A DNA stretch of 56,701 nt, taken from positions 1 through 56,701 of the forward strand of contig CAKPEJ010000006.1 in NCBI GenBank assembly GCA_934149325.1, in the 5' to 3' direction. Within the stretch, counting starts at the first letter, position 1. Each line of letters starts with the position of its first letter. Shown piece by piece: positions 34,417 through 42,749 of this stretch. The notes below the pieces were generated by a model. That model searched no databases and had not been told where the DNA came from. It saw nothing but the letters and a program-made list of their open reading frames with translations. Made by a program: the position numbers and the translations under genes. The DNA is from an uncultured Bacilli bacterium (lineage in GTDB: Bacteria > Bacillota_I > Bacilli_A > RF39 > UBA660).

Positions 34417-35310
34417 ATGAATAAAAAAGAAATATGTAACATTTTAAGCAAAATTGATAGGGAATATTTTTCACATGTTCTGATATGTCACAATAAAACT
34501 GATGATAAATATTTTGTTGAATATGTTGAAAAAAGTTATGACATTGATGAATATATTGGCACATTATATAAAAAATACAGTAATGAAGACATTGAAATAG
34601 AAGAATCTTATAATTTAACTTTAGATTTGGATATGCAGCTTAATGAAGAAAAATCTAATCATAGAGAAAAAATCAGAAGAAAAGAAGCAGAAAAATATCC
34701 AGAAATATTATCAAAATCAGAATTAGCACTAATGTTTGCAACAAAAAAACATGAAGGTCAAAAAAGAAAAAATAAAAAAAGCACAGAATACATTTCACAC
34801 CCTATTAATGTTGCAAATATTATAAAAAAATACATAAATAGTAGTGATTATGAAGATTATATAACTGTTTCATATCTTCATGATACACTAGAAGATACTA
34901 ATACTACATTTGAGGAATTAATAGGTATTTTCGGGTTAAAAATTGCTTATTTAGTTAAAGAATTAACTAATGACCCAGATATAAAAAAGGATCTTGGAAA
35001 AACAAAATATCTATCAATTAAAATGAAAAATATGGATGATAAAGCTTTAACAATAAAATTATGTGATAGATTAGACAATGTATCAAGTTTATATGATACT
35101 GATAAATCTTTTAAAGATAAATATGTCAATGAGACAATAACAATAATGAATTATTTATTAAATAATAGAGATTTAAATGATATTCATCTTAAAATAATTA
35201 AGGATATAATAAATATATTAAATATAATTATTAAATATAGTAAAGATGAAATAAATATTAATGAAATGAAAGAATTAAATTTTATATTAACTAAAAAAGA
35301 AGCTATATAA
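34417..35310 (+). CDS. HD-domain hydrolase, SpoT/Mesh1-like
   Basis: A 297-aa protein. The first 100 residues are unassigned; from about 100 to 215 it has the RelA/SpoT-type HD hydrolase fold, with FATKKHEGQKRK (His112), the HD pair in LHDTLEDT (155-156), and CDRLDNVSS as the late metal-binding Asp. Relatives hydrolyse (p)ppGpp or related nucleotides. There is no synthetase or TGS domain, so it is not a full Rel protein. The ATG at 34417 follows AGGTGG at good spacing; a GTG nine bases earlier overlaps it. Divergent from the LysR regulator, which may control it. Confidence 0.8.
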   Translation: MNKKEICNILSKIDREYFSHVLICHNKTDDKYFVEYVEKSYDIDEYIGTLYKKYSNEDIEIEESYNLTLDLDMQLNEEKSNHREKIRRKEAEKYPEILSKSELALMFATKKHEGQKRKNKKSTEYISHPINVANIIKKYINSSDYEDYITVSYLHDTLEDTNTTFEELIGIFGLKIAYLVKELTNDPDIKKDLGKTKYLSIKMKNMDDKALTIKLCDRLDNVSSLYDTDKSFKDKYVNETITIMNYLLNNRDLNDIHLKIIKDIINILNIIIKYSKDEININEMKELNFILTKKEAI

Positions 35311-35331
35311 AATATAAAATAACTTCTTTTT
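35294..35331. terminator. Weak terminator between the HD gene and rlmH
   Basis: Nine-base-pair stem AAAAAGAAG/CTTCTTTTT with a 20-base AT-rich loop. The loop is long, so the call is tentative. Confidence 0.35.
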
Positions 35332-35782
35332 ATTTATGATATGTTTCATTATTAAGAATCTTAAAAGATCTATAAATTTGTTCTAATAGTATCAATCTAA
35401 ATAATTGATGTGGAAAAGTCATTTTTGAAAAAGATAGTGCAAAATTACTTCTTTTTTTTATGTCATCGTGCAAGCCATATGAACCACCAATTATAAATGC
35501 TATATCACTATTATTTAACATGATATTATCTATCTTTTTTGATAATTCAATACTACTTAATTCTTCTCCATCTATTTCAAGTGTTACTACATAATCTCTT
35601 TCTTTTATATATTTTTCTATTTTTTCTTTTTCCTTTAATAATGTCTTATTTATATCAAAATCTTCATCTTGTAATTCAATTATTTCAATCTTTGTATATT
35701 TCTGCATTCTTTTTAGATATTCATTTATACCATCTTTTAAATATTTTTCTTTTATTTTTCCAACAGTAATTATTTTTATCAT
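35330..35782 (-). CDS. rlmH: 23S rRNA m3-pseudouridine-1915 methyltransferase RlmH
   Basis: This 150-aa SPOUT enzyme starts MIKIITVGKIKEKYLKDGI, with FIIGGSYGLHDDIKKRSN and the terminal MTFPHQLFRLILLEQIYRS and NNETYHK. It methylates pseudouridine 1915 in helix 69 of 23S rRNA. It overlaps walJ by four bases (ATGA), so the two are translationally coupled and the TGA is a true stop. The walJ-rlmH neighbourhood matches the Bacillus wal locus. Confidence 0.96.
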   Translation of the reverse strand: MIKIITVGKIKEKYLKDGINEYLKRMQKYTKIEIIELQDEDFDINKTLLKEKEKIEKYIKERDYVVTLEIDGEELSSIELSKKIDNIMLNNSDIAFIIGGSYGLHDDIKKRSNFALSFSKMTFPHQLFRLILLEQIYRSFKILNNETYHK

Positions 35783-36546
35783 ATTTCTATTACCTCTGTT
35801 GCCTCATTTTGTCTAGCAATCATTGTATTTTGAAAATCTATATTATTTTCATTCATAACTTCTTCAAAAGTTTCTAGCACTTTCTCTTCTGAATTGTTTT
35901 TTTCACTGATATGAGCAAATACTATTTTTTTAGTATCATTTCCAATAAATTTTGCTAAATAATTACTAGCTTGTTTATTAGATAAGTGCCCTTTATCACT
36001 TAAAACTCTTTGTTGTAAATAATATGGATAAGGACCTTCTCTAAGCATTTTTACATCATGATTACTTTCTAATATATATACATTTTTATTAGTTAAAGAA
36101 TTATAATATTTACTATTTATATAACCAGTATCTGTTATATAAACTATACTTTTATCAGAATTATTTACTATAAAACCAACCGATTCACCTGCATCATGTG
36201 AAGTCTTTATTACATCTACTCTTATATCTTTTATAAACGCTTTTTTATCTTCATATAACTTATAATTGAATTTACCTATTTGTTCTTCTAGCAAGTATAA
36301 TAACTTTTCTGTAACGTATAATGTTGGATTATATTTTTTTACAAATACTTTTAACCCCTTTATATGATCTACGTGGATATGTGTTACTAATATACCATCT
36401 AATTCATTAGGATCTATTAGTAATTTTTTTAATTCCTTTTCTACATATAATGATGATGTTCCAAGATCAATTAATATTTTTGTTTCATTAGTAGTAATAA
36501 GAGTTGAATTACCCTTACTACCACTTGATAATACACATACTTTCAT
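35779..36546 (-). CDS. walJ: Metallo-beta-lactamase-fold hydrolase WalJ/YycJ
   Basis: A 255-aa protein with the MBL motif THIHVDH (T-H-x-H-x-DH) near residue 55, SSGSKGNSTLI at the start, TDTGYINSKYY near 140 and FAHISEKNN near 210. WalJ proteins link DNA replication and cell-wall regulation in Gram-positives; the exact substrate is not settled. No Shine-Dalgarno is visible: the ATG lies two bases after the TAA of the M23 gene, so translation probably depends on coupling. The walRKHI genes are not in this window. Confidence 0.93.
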   Translation of the reverse strand: MKVCVLSSGSKGNSTLITTNETKILIDLGTSSLYVEKELKKLLIDPNELDGILVTHIHVDHIKGLKVFVKKYNPTLYVTEKLLYLLEEQIGKFNYKLYEDKKAFIKDIRVDVIKTSHDAGESVGFIVNNSDKSIVYITDTGYINSKYYNSLTNKNVYILESNHDVKMLREGPYPYYLQQRVLSDKGHLSNKQASNYLAKFIGNDTKKIVFAHISEKNNSEEKVLETFEEVMNENNIDFQNTMIARQNEATEVIEI

Positions 36547-36548
36547 TA

Positions 36549-38072
36549 TTAGAATAATGTAAGTGGATCTACTGGTTTTCCACCACGCATTGGCGCTCCA
36601 TAATATATTCCAAAATGAAGATGGGTTGCTTGTGATGAACCACTTGATCCCATTCCACCTAAAACTTGACCTCTTGAAACTCTTTGACCTGGAGAAACTG
36701 TAATATTATTTAACATATGACCATATATAGATTGAGTTCCATCACCATGGTCAATTATTACATAATTTCCATATCCACCACCACATCTACTACCATAACT
36801 ACCAACATTAGCACAGTTTTTATTAACTGATGTTACTGTTCCAGCTCTTGAAGCATATATTGGAGAATTTTTTCCAACACAAATATCAATACCTGCATGA
36901 AGCCTTCCCCAACGCCATTTAAATCTACTTTCAATTATGTATGGACTTGCTGTTGGCCAACCCCATTGTCCACCTGTATCAATGTAAGTTCCTGTACCAA
37001 CATTTCCATAATTTCCATAATAACTTTTTTTAGTTCCTTTTAATACAACCTTATTTACTGGTTCTTTTGTAACATCAGCTTTAACAATTACTGACTTAGT
37101 TATCTCACCATTTGTATACTGAATCTTTTCAGTAACTCTTTGAACTCCTTTAACACCTTCTGTTTCTACTTTAGTAGTTCCAGCAGCTAAATTAGAATCT
37201 TCCTTTTCTATAGTTTCATATGGTTTTTCCATATCTTCTACAATATGTTTTTCAACAACCATTTTAAGTATTGGGTTAATAAGTGCTATATTAACTTTTT
37301 GACCTATACTAAGTAAATTTTTACTACTTGTAAATTCTGGATTAACTATTAAAAATTCTTCTTCATTTAATTTATTATTAAATGCAACTGATTCTATAGT
37401 ATCTCCTGCTTTTACTGTATATTCTTTTTCAGTACTTGATGAACCAAATAATAAATATTTTGTTAGCGATTCTTCATCTGAAAATATTTGTTCATCTGTT
37501 GAGATAAATGATTCTTTTATAGCTACTGATTGACCAATATATATTTTTTCAATAATACTACCTGTTGTTTCTATTTCTTTTTGACTATTATTTTTATAAT
37601 CTTCTAAGCTTTTAGAATCAACAAAGTTTTTAATTACTTTATTTACTGATTTATCAAATAAATTTTTCTTTAAAGTATTTATTTTTAATTCTTTACCTTT
37701 ACTATCAGTTATAGTAACTACATATCCTTTTATAGTAAAACCTTTTTTCTCTTTTATTTTTTTATATATTTTCTTCTCGGAAACAATTTTTGGATTATGT
37801 GTTAAACATTTTTCAATATCAATACCATTAGGTACATATATTTTTTTTACTCCATATTCTTTTTTTAAATTACTTTGTTCTTTATTAATATAATTTTCTA
37901 ATGATTTTTTAGATTTTATTGAACCAATAAGTTTACCATCTAAATAAACATTATATACTTCTTTTGTTATATATGAATCAGAATTAGAATTATTGATTCC
38001 TATAAAAACTATAATTATTAATGATATAACAAGAGAAATAAAAACTGGTATATATGACTTTAACTTTTCCAT
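36549..38072 (-). CDS. M23 endopeptidase with LysM and G5 domains
   Basis: A 507-aa exported protein with an N-terminal membrane helix (about 8-26), an uncharacterised region (about 35-215), a LysM (about 218-265, YTVKAGDTIESVAFN), a G5 domain (about 270-350) and a C-terminal M23/LytM peptidase with all zinc and catalytic residues: LHAGID, YGHM and THLHFG. It should bind and cut peptidoglycan cross-bridges. The ATG at 38072 is preferred because GGAGG lies five bases before it; an earlier ATG overlaps the Shine-Dalgarno and the dnaB stop. It sits in the dnaB-walJ operon, where Bacillus has other genes. Compare the inactive M23 domain in the secretion operon. Confidence 0.92.
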   Translation of the reverse strand: MEKLKSYIPVFISLVISLIIIVFIGINNSNSDSYITKEVYNVYLDGKLIGSIKSKKSLENYINKEQSNLKKEYGVKKIYVPNGIDIEKCLTHNPKIVSEKKIYKKIKEKKGFTIKGYVVTITDSKGKELKINTLKKNLFDKSVNKVIKNFVDSKSLEDYKNNSQKEIETTGSIIEKIYIGQSVAIKESFISTDEQIFSDEESLTKYLLFGSSSTEKEYTVKAGDTIESVAFNNKLNEEEFLIVNPEFTSSKNLLSIGQKVNIALINPILKMVVEKHIVEDMEKPYETIEKEDSNLAAGTTKVETEGVKGVQRVTEKIQYTNGEITKSVIVKADVTKEPVNKVVLKGTKKSYYGNYGNVGTGTYIDTGGQWGWPTASPYIIESRFKWRWGRLHAGIDICVGKNSPIYASRAGTVTSVNKNCANVGSYGSRCGGGYGNYVIIDHGDGTQSIYGHMLNNITVSPGQRVSRGQVLGGMGSSGSSQATHLHFGIYYGAPMRGGKPVDPLTLF

Positions 38073-38083
38073 AAAAACCTCCA

Positions 38084-39424
38084 TTACTCCTCACTTTCTT
38101 TCATATAGTTTGCAAATGTAACTGTATTCCCCTTAAATAAAAATTCTATTGTTTTTGTTGGACCACTACGGTTTTTACCTATTATAAATTCACTTATACT
38201 TACATCTGATTGTATAGCCTCTTTATTATAATAATCATCTCTATATAAGAATGATACTATATCAGCATCTTGTTCTATAGAACCTGATTCACGTAAATCA
38301 CTCATTATAGGTCTTTTATCTGGTCTACCTTCAACCGCACGAGATAATTGCGCAAGGGCAATTACAGGTACATGTAACTCTAATGCCATCATTTTTAAAC
38401 TACGAGATATTTCTGAAACCTCTTGTTGTCTATTATTAGCATTTCTAGCAGATCCTGAAATCAATTGTAAGTAATCTATTACTACAAGAGCAAGACCTTC
38501 TTTTGATGCTGCAAGTCTTCTACATTTACTTCTTATATCAGATACAGTTATACCTGGTGTATCATCTATTTTTATATTTGTATCAGCAAGTTGACTTACC
38601 CCTTCACTTAATTTTTTCCAATCATTATTATCAAAATTTCCATTTCTAAATTTTGAGTAATCTATTTGGCCTAATGAACTAAGCATACGGTTAACAAGCT
38701 GTTCAGCACTCATTTCTAAAGTAAACATAGCGACTGATTTTTTTGTGTGCTTTGCAATATTAGTTGCCATATTAAGTGCAAAAGCTGTTTTTCCCATGGC
38801 AGGACGTGCTGCAATAATAATAAACTCATTTTCATGAAGTCCACTTGTCAACTTATCAAGTTCATAAAAGCCAGTTGCAAGTCCTGTTATTTCATTTTTA
38901 TTTTCAGAAAGCATTTCTAAATCTGATTGAGCTTTAAATACTACATCTTGTATACTCTTAAATTCAGTAGTTCTTCTTTTCTTTACTACATCAAGTATTT
39001 TTGATTCTGCATTATCTAATATATCAACAACAGGTTCATCTGAAGTATATGATGTATTTGATATATCGTTAGATACTTTTATAAGTCTTCTTAATATAGA
39101 TTTTTCATGTACTATTTTTATATAATAATCAACATTTGCTGCATTTGGAACAGAATTTATTATTTCTATAAGATAATCAATATTTCCAACACTAGTTAAT
39201 GTCTTATTATTTTCAAGTCGATCACTTACTATAGTAATATCTATTGGTGTCCCTTGATCATTCAATTCTTTTAAAACATCATAAATTAATATATGTGATT
39301 CAACATAAAAATCTTCTCTATCTAATTCATCACATATCTTTTGAAGTGCCTCTTTTGAATAAAAGGCTGATCCAAGTACAGATTGTTCTGCTTCTAAACT
39401 GTATGGCATATCCCTTTTATTCAT
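38084..39424 (-). CDS. dnaB: Replicative DNA helicase DnaB
   Basis: A 446-aa hexameric helicase with the N-terminal DnaB domain (about 5-105, SLEAEQSVLGSAF) and the RecA-like core: Walker A ARPAMGKT near 204, LALVVIDYLQLISG and the arginine-finger region QLSRAVEGRPDKRPIMSDLR. No intein is present. AGAGGAGTG precedes the ATG. It follows rplI closely (4 bases), as in many Firmicutes; gdpP, usually next to rplI, is absent. Confidence 0.97.
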   Translation of the reverse strand: MNKRDMPYSLEAEQSVLGSAFYSKEALQKICDELDREDFYVESHILIYDVLKELNDQGTPIDITIVSDRLENNKTLTSVGNIDYLIEIINSVPNAANVDYYIKIVHEKSILRRLIKVSNDISNTSYTSDEPVVDILDNAESKILDVVKKRRTTEFKSIQDVVFKAQSDLEMLSENKNEITGLATGFYELDKLTSGLHENEFIIIAARPAMGKTAFALNMATNIAKHTKKSVAMFTLEMSAEQLVNRMLSSLGQIDYSKFRNGNFDNNDWKKLSEGVSQLADTNIKIDDTPGITVSDIRSKCRRLAASKEGLALVVIDYLQLISGSARNANNRQQEVSEISRSLKMMALELHVPVIALAQLSRAVEGRPDKRPIMSDLRESGSIEQDADIVSFLYRDDYYNKEAIQSDVSISEFIIGKNRSGPTKTIEFLFKGNTVTFANYMKESEE

Positions 39425-39428
39425 TTTA

Positions 39429-39872
39429 TCACTCCTCTATTAGTTTAACTTTTAAATCAATTATAACTTTTGGATGTAACTCTATTTTTACAATAAATGT
39501 TCCCAAAGTACTTAAATTTTCTTCTAATTTTATTTTCTTTTTATCTATTTTAAAACCAAACTTGTTTATTTCTTCAGCAATTTGCTTTGTAGAAATACTA
39601 CCAAAAACTCTTCCTTGATTACCAGTTTTTACTTTAAAAATTAGTTCTTTTGTTTCTAATTCTTTTTTTACTTTTTGACATTTTTCAATTAATTCTTTTT
39701 CTTTTTCATTTCTATCATCAATTTGTCTATTTAAAATTTCATTACTTCTAGCTGTATAGGCAATTGCATATCCATTTTTTATCAAAAAATTTTGTGCATA
39801 TCCATCTTTTACTTCTTTAATATCATCTTTCTTTCCTTGCCCTTTTACATCTTTTAAGAATATAACTTTCAT
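39429..39872 (-). CDS. rplI: Ribosomal protein L9
   Basis: A 147-aa protein with the L9 N-terminal domain MKVIFLKDVKGQGKKDDIKE and YAQNFLIKNGYAIA, a connecting helix (about 50-75), and the C-terminal rRNA-binding domain (GRVFGSISTKQIAEEI). The ATG at 39872 has GAAGG upstream; a TTG 18 bases earlier lies within that signal. First gene of the rplI-dnaB-M23-walJ-rlmH operon. Confidence 0.96.
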   Translation of the reverse strand: MKVIFLKDVKGQGKKDDIKEVKDGYAQNFLIKNGYAIAYTARSNEILNRQIDDRNEKEKELIEKCQKVKKELETKELIFKVKTGNQGRVFGSISTKQIAEEINKFGFKIDKKKIKLEENLSTLGTFIVKIELHPKVIIDLKVKLIEE

Positions 39873-39949
39873 AGTAAAACCTTCTTTCAATATAAGTAAT
39901 TATATTATACTATAATTTATAAAATATGTCAGTAAAAGAAGAAAATAAA

Positions 39950-39979
39950 AATAATAAAATACCTATGTATCTTATTATT
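39950..39979 (-). terminator. Terminator after the 42-aa basic ORF
   Basis: Thirteen-base-pair stem with one G-U pair, AATAATAAGATAC/GTATTTTATTATT, loop ATAG, then a T-rich tail on the minus strand. Confidence 0.65.
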
Positions 39980-40107
39980 TATATTCTTTGAAATTGCTTT
40001 TTTAGTCTTTTTATTTCATTACCTGCTTCTACATGTTTTTTATATTCTAAAATTGCTTTTTTTCTAAGTAAATTTTGTTTTTTCTTTTCTTTTGTTTCTT
40101 TCATCAT
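39979..40107 (-). CDS. Small basic protein, 42 aa
   Basis: An ORF between rpsR and rplI reading MMKETKEKKKQNLLRKKAIL, then EYKKHVEAGNEIKRLKKQFQ and RI. It is highly Lys/Arg-rich and probably helical. AAAGGA lies upstream of the tandem ATG-ATG and a strong hairpin follows immediately, so the unit has translation and termination signals of its own. Its position in a ribosomal-protein cluster and its charge suggest nucleic-acid or ribosome association, which is inference. No family recognised. Confidence 0.5.
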   Translation of the reverse strand: MMKETKEKKKQNLLRKKAILEYKKHVEAGNEIKRLKKQFQRI

Positions 40108-40122
40108 ATATCCTTTCAAAAA

Positions 40123-40146
40123 AAATAAGAACTTATGTCCTTATTT
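40123..40146 (-). terminator. Terminator of the rpsF-ssb-rpsR operon
   Basis: Ten-base-pair stem with one G-U pair (AAATAAGGAC/GTTCTTATTT), loop ATAA, and eight T on the minus strand. It overlaps the rpsR stop codon. Confidence 0.75.
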
Positions 40147-40356
40147 TACAAATGGTAAAATTGCCATTATACGTGCTCTTTTAATTTGCATAGCAACATA
40201 TCTTTGATGTTTAGCACATGTACCTGTTACTCTTCTTGGTAAGATTTTACCTTTTTCATTTATATATTTACGTAAGTCATCTGCATTTTTATAATCTAAA
40301 TCTCTTCCTGCACATAATTGACAAACTTTCTTACGTTTTCTTCTAAATTCTGCCAA
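40141..40356 (-). CDS. rpsR: Ribosomal protein S18
   Basis: A 71-aa protein, full length. CQLC near residue 12 and the TGTCAKHQR segment near residue 45 keep the zinc-type cysteine pattern (C+ form). The start codon is TTG, seven bases after AGGAGG. Third gene of the rpsF-ssb-rpsR operon; S18 pairs with S6 on the 30S platform. Confidence 0.97.
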   Translation of the reverse strand: MAEFRRKRKKVCQLCAGRDLDYKNADDLRKYINEKGKILPRRVTGTCAKHQRYVAMQIKRARIMAILPFVK

Positions 40357-40389
40357 GGTTATACCTCCTTTTCTTAAATTTATTATTTA

Positions 40390-40851
40390 TTAAAAAGCTA
40401 TATCATCATCACTAATTTCGATAGAATCACCGAAATCAGAGAAAACTTCTTCACTCATATCAGTAGTTGATGCACTATTATTATCAAAAGCAAAATCTGC
40501 TGGAGTAACATTATCATTTACTCTGTTTTGACTTTGTGATTTACTTTCTAAAAATTGAACATTATCAGCTACTACATCTGTAGTGTATACTCTTTGACCA
40601 TCTCTTTCATAACTACCAGTTTGAATTCTTCCTTCAACAGCAATTAAACTTCCTTTTGAAACATATTTTTTTACGTTTTCTGCTTGTTTTCTCCAAACAA
40701 CAACATTTATAAAATCTGCTTCTGTTTCTCCATTTTGATTTTGGAAAGTTCTATTAACTGCTAACGTAAATCTAGTACTTGGAATATTACTAGCTGTATA
40801 TCTAAGTTCTGGATCTCTAGTTACTCTACCTATTAACATTACTTTGTTCAT
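40390..40851 (-). CDS. ssb: Single-stranded DNA-binding protein
   Basis: A 153-aa protein with an N-terminal OB fold (about 1-105, MNKVMLIGRVTRDPELRYT, FINVVVWRKQAE), a short low-complexity linker, and the acidic protein-interaction tip DDDIAF. It coats single-stranded DNA and recruits replication and repair proteins. Classic position between rpsF and rpsR. GTAGGTG precedes the ATG. Confidence 0.97.
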   Translation of the reverse strand: MNKVMLIGRVTRDPELRYTASNIPSTRFTLAVNRTFQNQNGETEADFINVVVWRKQAENVKKYVSKGSLIAVEGRIQTGSYERDGQRVYTTDVVADNVQFLESKSQSQNRVNDNVTPADFAFDNNSASTTDMSEEVFSDFGDSIEISDDDIAF

Positions 40852-40867
40852 ATCTGCACCTACTTTA

Positions 40868-41152
40868 CTATTTATCTAATTTAACGATTAAGTGACGAAC
40901 TACTGATTCGTTAATTAATGCAACACGATCAAATTCATTAATTGCTTTAACATCTGATTCAACATTAATTAAGAAATAGTATCCACTTTTATGTTTTTTT
41001 ATTTCATATGCTAATTCTTTTTGACCAAGTGATTTTGAACTTAAAACTTTAGCACCATTATCAACAAGTACCTTTTCTAAGTTTTCAGCAACTTCGTTAA
41101 TTGCTTTTTCTTCTAAATCAGGTCTTACAATGAATAAAATTTCATATTTCAT
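40868..41152 (-). CDS. rpsF: Ribosomal protein S6
   Basis: A 94-aa protein starting MKYEILFIVRPDLEEKAI and ending with VVRHLIVKLDK, the normal S6 length. The ATG at 41152 follows GGGAGGTG; longer readings upstream run through the leader hairpins and are not used. First gene of the operon, with a clear promoter and a structured leader that may mediate S6:S18 feedback. Confidence 0.97.
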   Translation of the reverse strand: MKYEILFIVRPDLEEKAINEVAENLEKVLVDNGAKVLSSKSLGQKELAYEIKKHKSGYYFLINVESDVKAINEFDRVALINESVVRHLIVKLDK

Positions 41153-41178
41153 TTCTTGCACCTCCCTTTGGACTAATG

Positions 41179-41214
41179 GCCTAATTTTCTTAGGCAGAGA
41201 GTAAATTAATACTC
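41179..41214 (-). promoter_or_regulatory. Structured rpsF leader
   Basis: Between the promoter and the rpsF Shine-Dalgarno the RNA can form two hairpins: GAGTA/TACTC (loop ATTAAT) and GCCTAA/TTAGGC (loop GAAAA). rpsF operons in many bacteria have an S6:S18-binding leader. I do not see its published CCG bulge here, so the role is tentative. Confidence 0.4.
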
Positions 41215-41222
41215 GCAAATGT

Positions 41223-41251
41223 ATTATAACAAATTGGTTTTATAATGTAAA
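41223..41251 (-). promoter_or_regulatory. Sigma-A promoter of rpsF-ssb-rpsR
   Basis: TTTACA (41251-41246), 17-base spacer, TATAAT (41228-41223) on the minus strand, about 75 bases before the rpsF start. Confidence 0.8.
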
Positions 41252-41312
41252 GAAAGAAATGTTGATTTTTATTATTTTTAATGCTATACTTTAGTTGTTT
41301 GGGGATGAATAT

Positions 41313-41573
41313 ATGAATAAGAAAGCTTTTAAATACTTTATTTTACTTTTAGTTGTTCCTTTATTAGTAAGTTTAATGTTATCTTTTACAAATTTAGGAA
41401 AACCAAAAGTAGATAAAAATGACGATGTTGGTGGATTATATATACCTGAATATAAAACTAATAGTGAAAACTATATAATTAAAAGTTCTGATACATATAT
41501 TTATTCATGTGTTTTTATATTTATTATTATGGGTGGCATAGTATATTTATTTGTTTGTAAGAAAAAAGAATAA
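41313..41573 (+). CDS. Small membrane protein, 86 aa
   Basis: Two hydrophobic helices (about 7-25 and 59-80) enclose a 35-residue segment (GKPKVDKNDDVGGLYIPEY and on) that should lie outside the cell; the C-terminus is a short KKKE tail. The ATG at 41313 has GGGG upstream; an in-frame TTG 18 bases earlier is less likely. It is divergent from rpsF and has its own terminator. No family recognised. Confidence 0.6.
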   Translation: MNKKAFKYFILLLVVPLLVSLMLSFTNLGKPKVDKNDDVGGLYIPEYKTNSENYIIKSSDTYIYSCVFIFIIMGGIVYLFVCKKKE

Positions 41574-41585
41574 CGTTAGTTATTC
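41568..41585. terminator. Bidirectional terminator, small membrane gene / ychF
   Basis: Seven-base-pair stem GAATAAC/GTTATTC, loop GTTA, then seven T on the plus strand, between convergent genes. Confidence 0.7.
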
Positions 41586-41591
41586 CTTTTT

Positions 41592-42689
41592 TTATACATT
41601 AAATCTAAAATGACATATATCTCCATCTTGCATTTCATATTCTTTTCCTTCTAGTCTCATTTTACCTGCTTCTTTAGCGCCTTTTTCTCCATCATTTTCA
41701 ACATAGTCATCATATGATATTACTTCTGCTCTTATAAATCCTTTTTCAAAATCACTATGTATAATACCTGCACATTCTGGAGCCTTCATACCTTTTTTAA
41801 AAGTCCATGCCTTAACTTCCATTTCTCCAGCAGTAAAATATGTTGCTAAACCAAGTAATGAATATGTTGCTCTTATTAATTTATCTAAACCACTTTCTTT
41901 TATTCCTAAATCTTCTAAAAATAATTTTTTATCATCATCACTTAATTCACTAAGTTCACTTTCAACTTTTGCACAAAGCATTACAACTTCAGCACCTTCT
42001 TTTGATGCATATTCTTTTACTTTTTCAACATAATTATTACCTGTTACTATTTCATCTTCTTTTACATTTGCCATATAAATTATTGGTTTCTTAGTTAATA
42101 AGTTAAATGCTTTTAAAATCTTTTCTTCATCTTCATTGTATTCAAGATGTCTTGCAGGAATATTATTTTCTAAAGCCTCTTTTACTCTTTTTAATAATTC
42201 TACTTCAGCAAGAGCAAGCTTATCCTTAGTTGATATTGCTTTCTTTTCTATTTTTCCAATTCTTGAATCAATAACTTCAAGATCCGCAAATATTAATTCT
42301 AAATTAATTATTTCAATATCTCTTATTGGATCTGTTTTACCTTCAACGTGTGTTATATTTTCATCATCAAAGCAACGTACAACTTCACATATAGCATCTA
42401 CTTCTCTTATATGTGATAAGAATTTATTACCTAATCCTTCTCCTTTTGATGCTCCTTTTACAAGTCCTGCAATATCAGTAAATTCAAAAGAAGTTGGTAC
42501 AACTCTTTCTGGTGTAACCATTTCTTCTAACTTTTGAAGTCTATAATCAGGAACTGTAACTATTCCAACATTTGGATCAATAGTCGCAAATGGATAATTT
42601 GCTGCTAATATATTTTTTTTAGTGATTGCATTAAATAATGTAGACTTTCCAACGTTTGGAAGTCCTACTATACCTGCTGTTAAACTCAT
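41592..42689 (-). CDS. ychF: Ribosome-associated ATPase YchF (OBG family)
   Basis: A 365-aa protein with G1 GLPNVGKSTLFNAIT near residue 8, G3 DIAGLVKGASKGEGLGN, a coiled-coil insertion (about 125-200), an NVKE-type G4 variant (YMANVKEDE) as expected for ATP-preferring YchF, and a C-terminal TGS domain. It binds ribosomes and affects stress responses. GAGGT precedes the start. The position between the parAB block and rpsF matches Bacillus. Confidence 0.96.
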   Translation of the reverse strand: MSLTAGIVGLPNVGKSTLFNAITKKNILAANYPFATIDPNVGIVTVPDYRLQKLEEMVTPERVVPTSFEFTDIAGLVKGASKGEGLGNKFLSHIREVDAICEVVRCFDDENITHVEGKTDPIRDIEIINLELIFADLEVIDSRIGKIEKKAISTKDKLALAEVELLKRVKEALENNIPARHLEYNEDEEKILKAFNLLTKKPIIYMANVKEDEIVTGNNYVEKVKEYASKEGAEVVMLCAKVESELSELSDDDKKLFLEDLGIKESGLDKLIRATYSLLGLATYFTAGEMEVKAWTFKKGMKAPECAGIIHSDFEKGFIRAEVISYDDYVENDGEKGAKEAGKMRLEGKEYEMQDGDICHFRFNV

Positions 42690-42749
42690 TTTTATACCTC
42701 ATTTCTTTTTACATATATATAATACCATATAAATTATTCTTTTAAAAGA

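Noticed and set aside
39429..39890. Upstream starts for rplI, rpsF, htrA, the SASP gene and other genes
   Set aside because: These longer readings begin inside or before the Shine-Dalgarno sequence, often at GTG or TTG; the downstream ATG has proper spacing and matches the family N-terminus.
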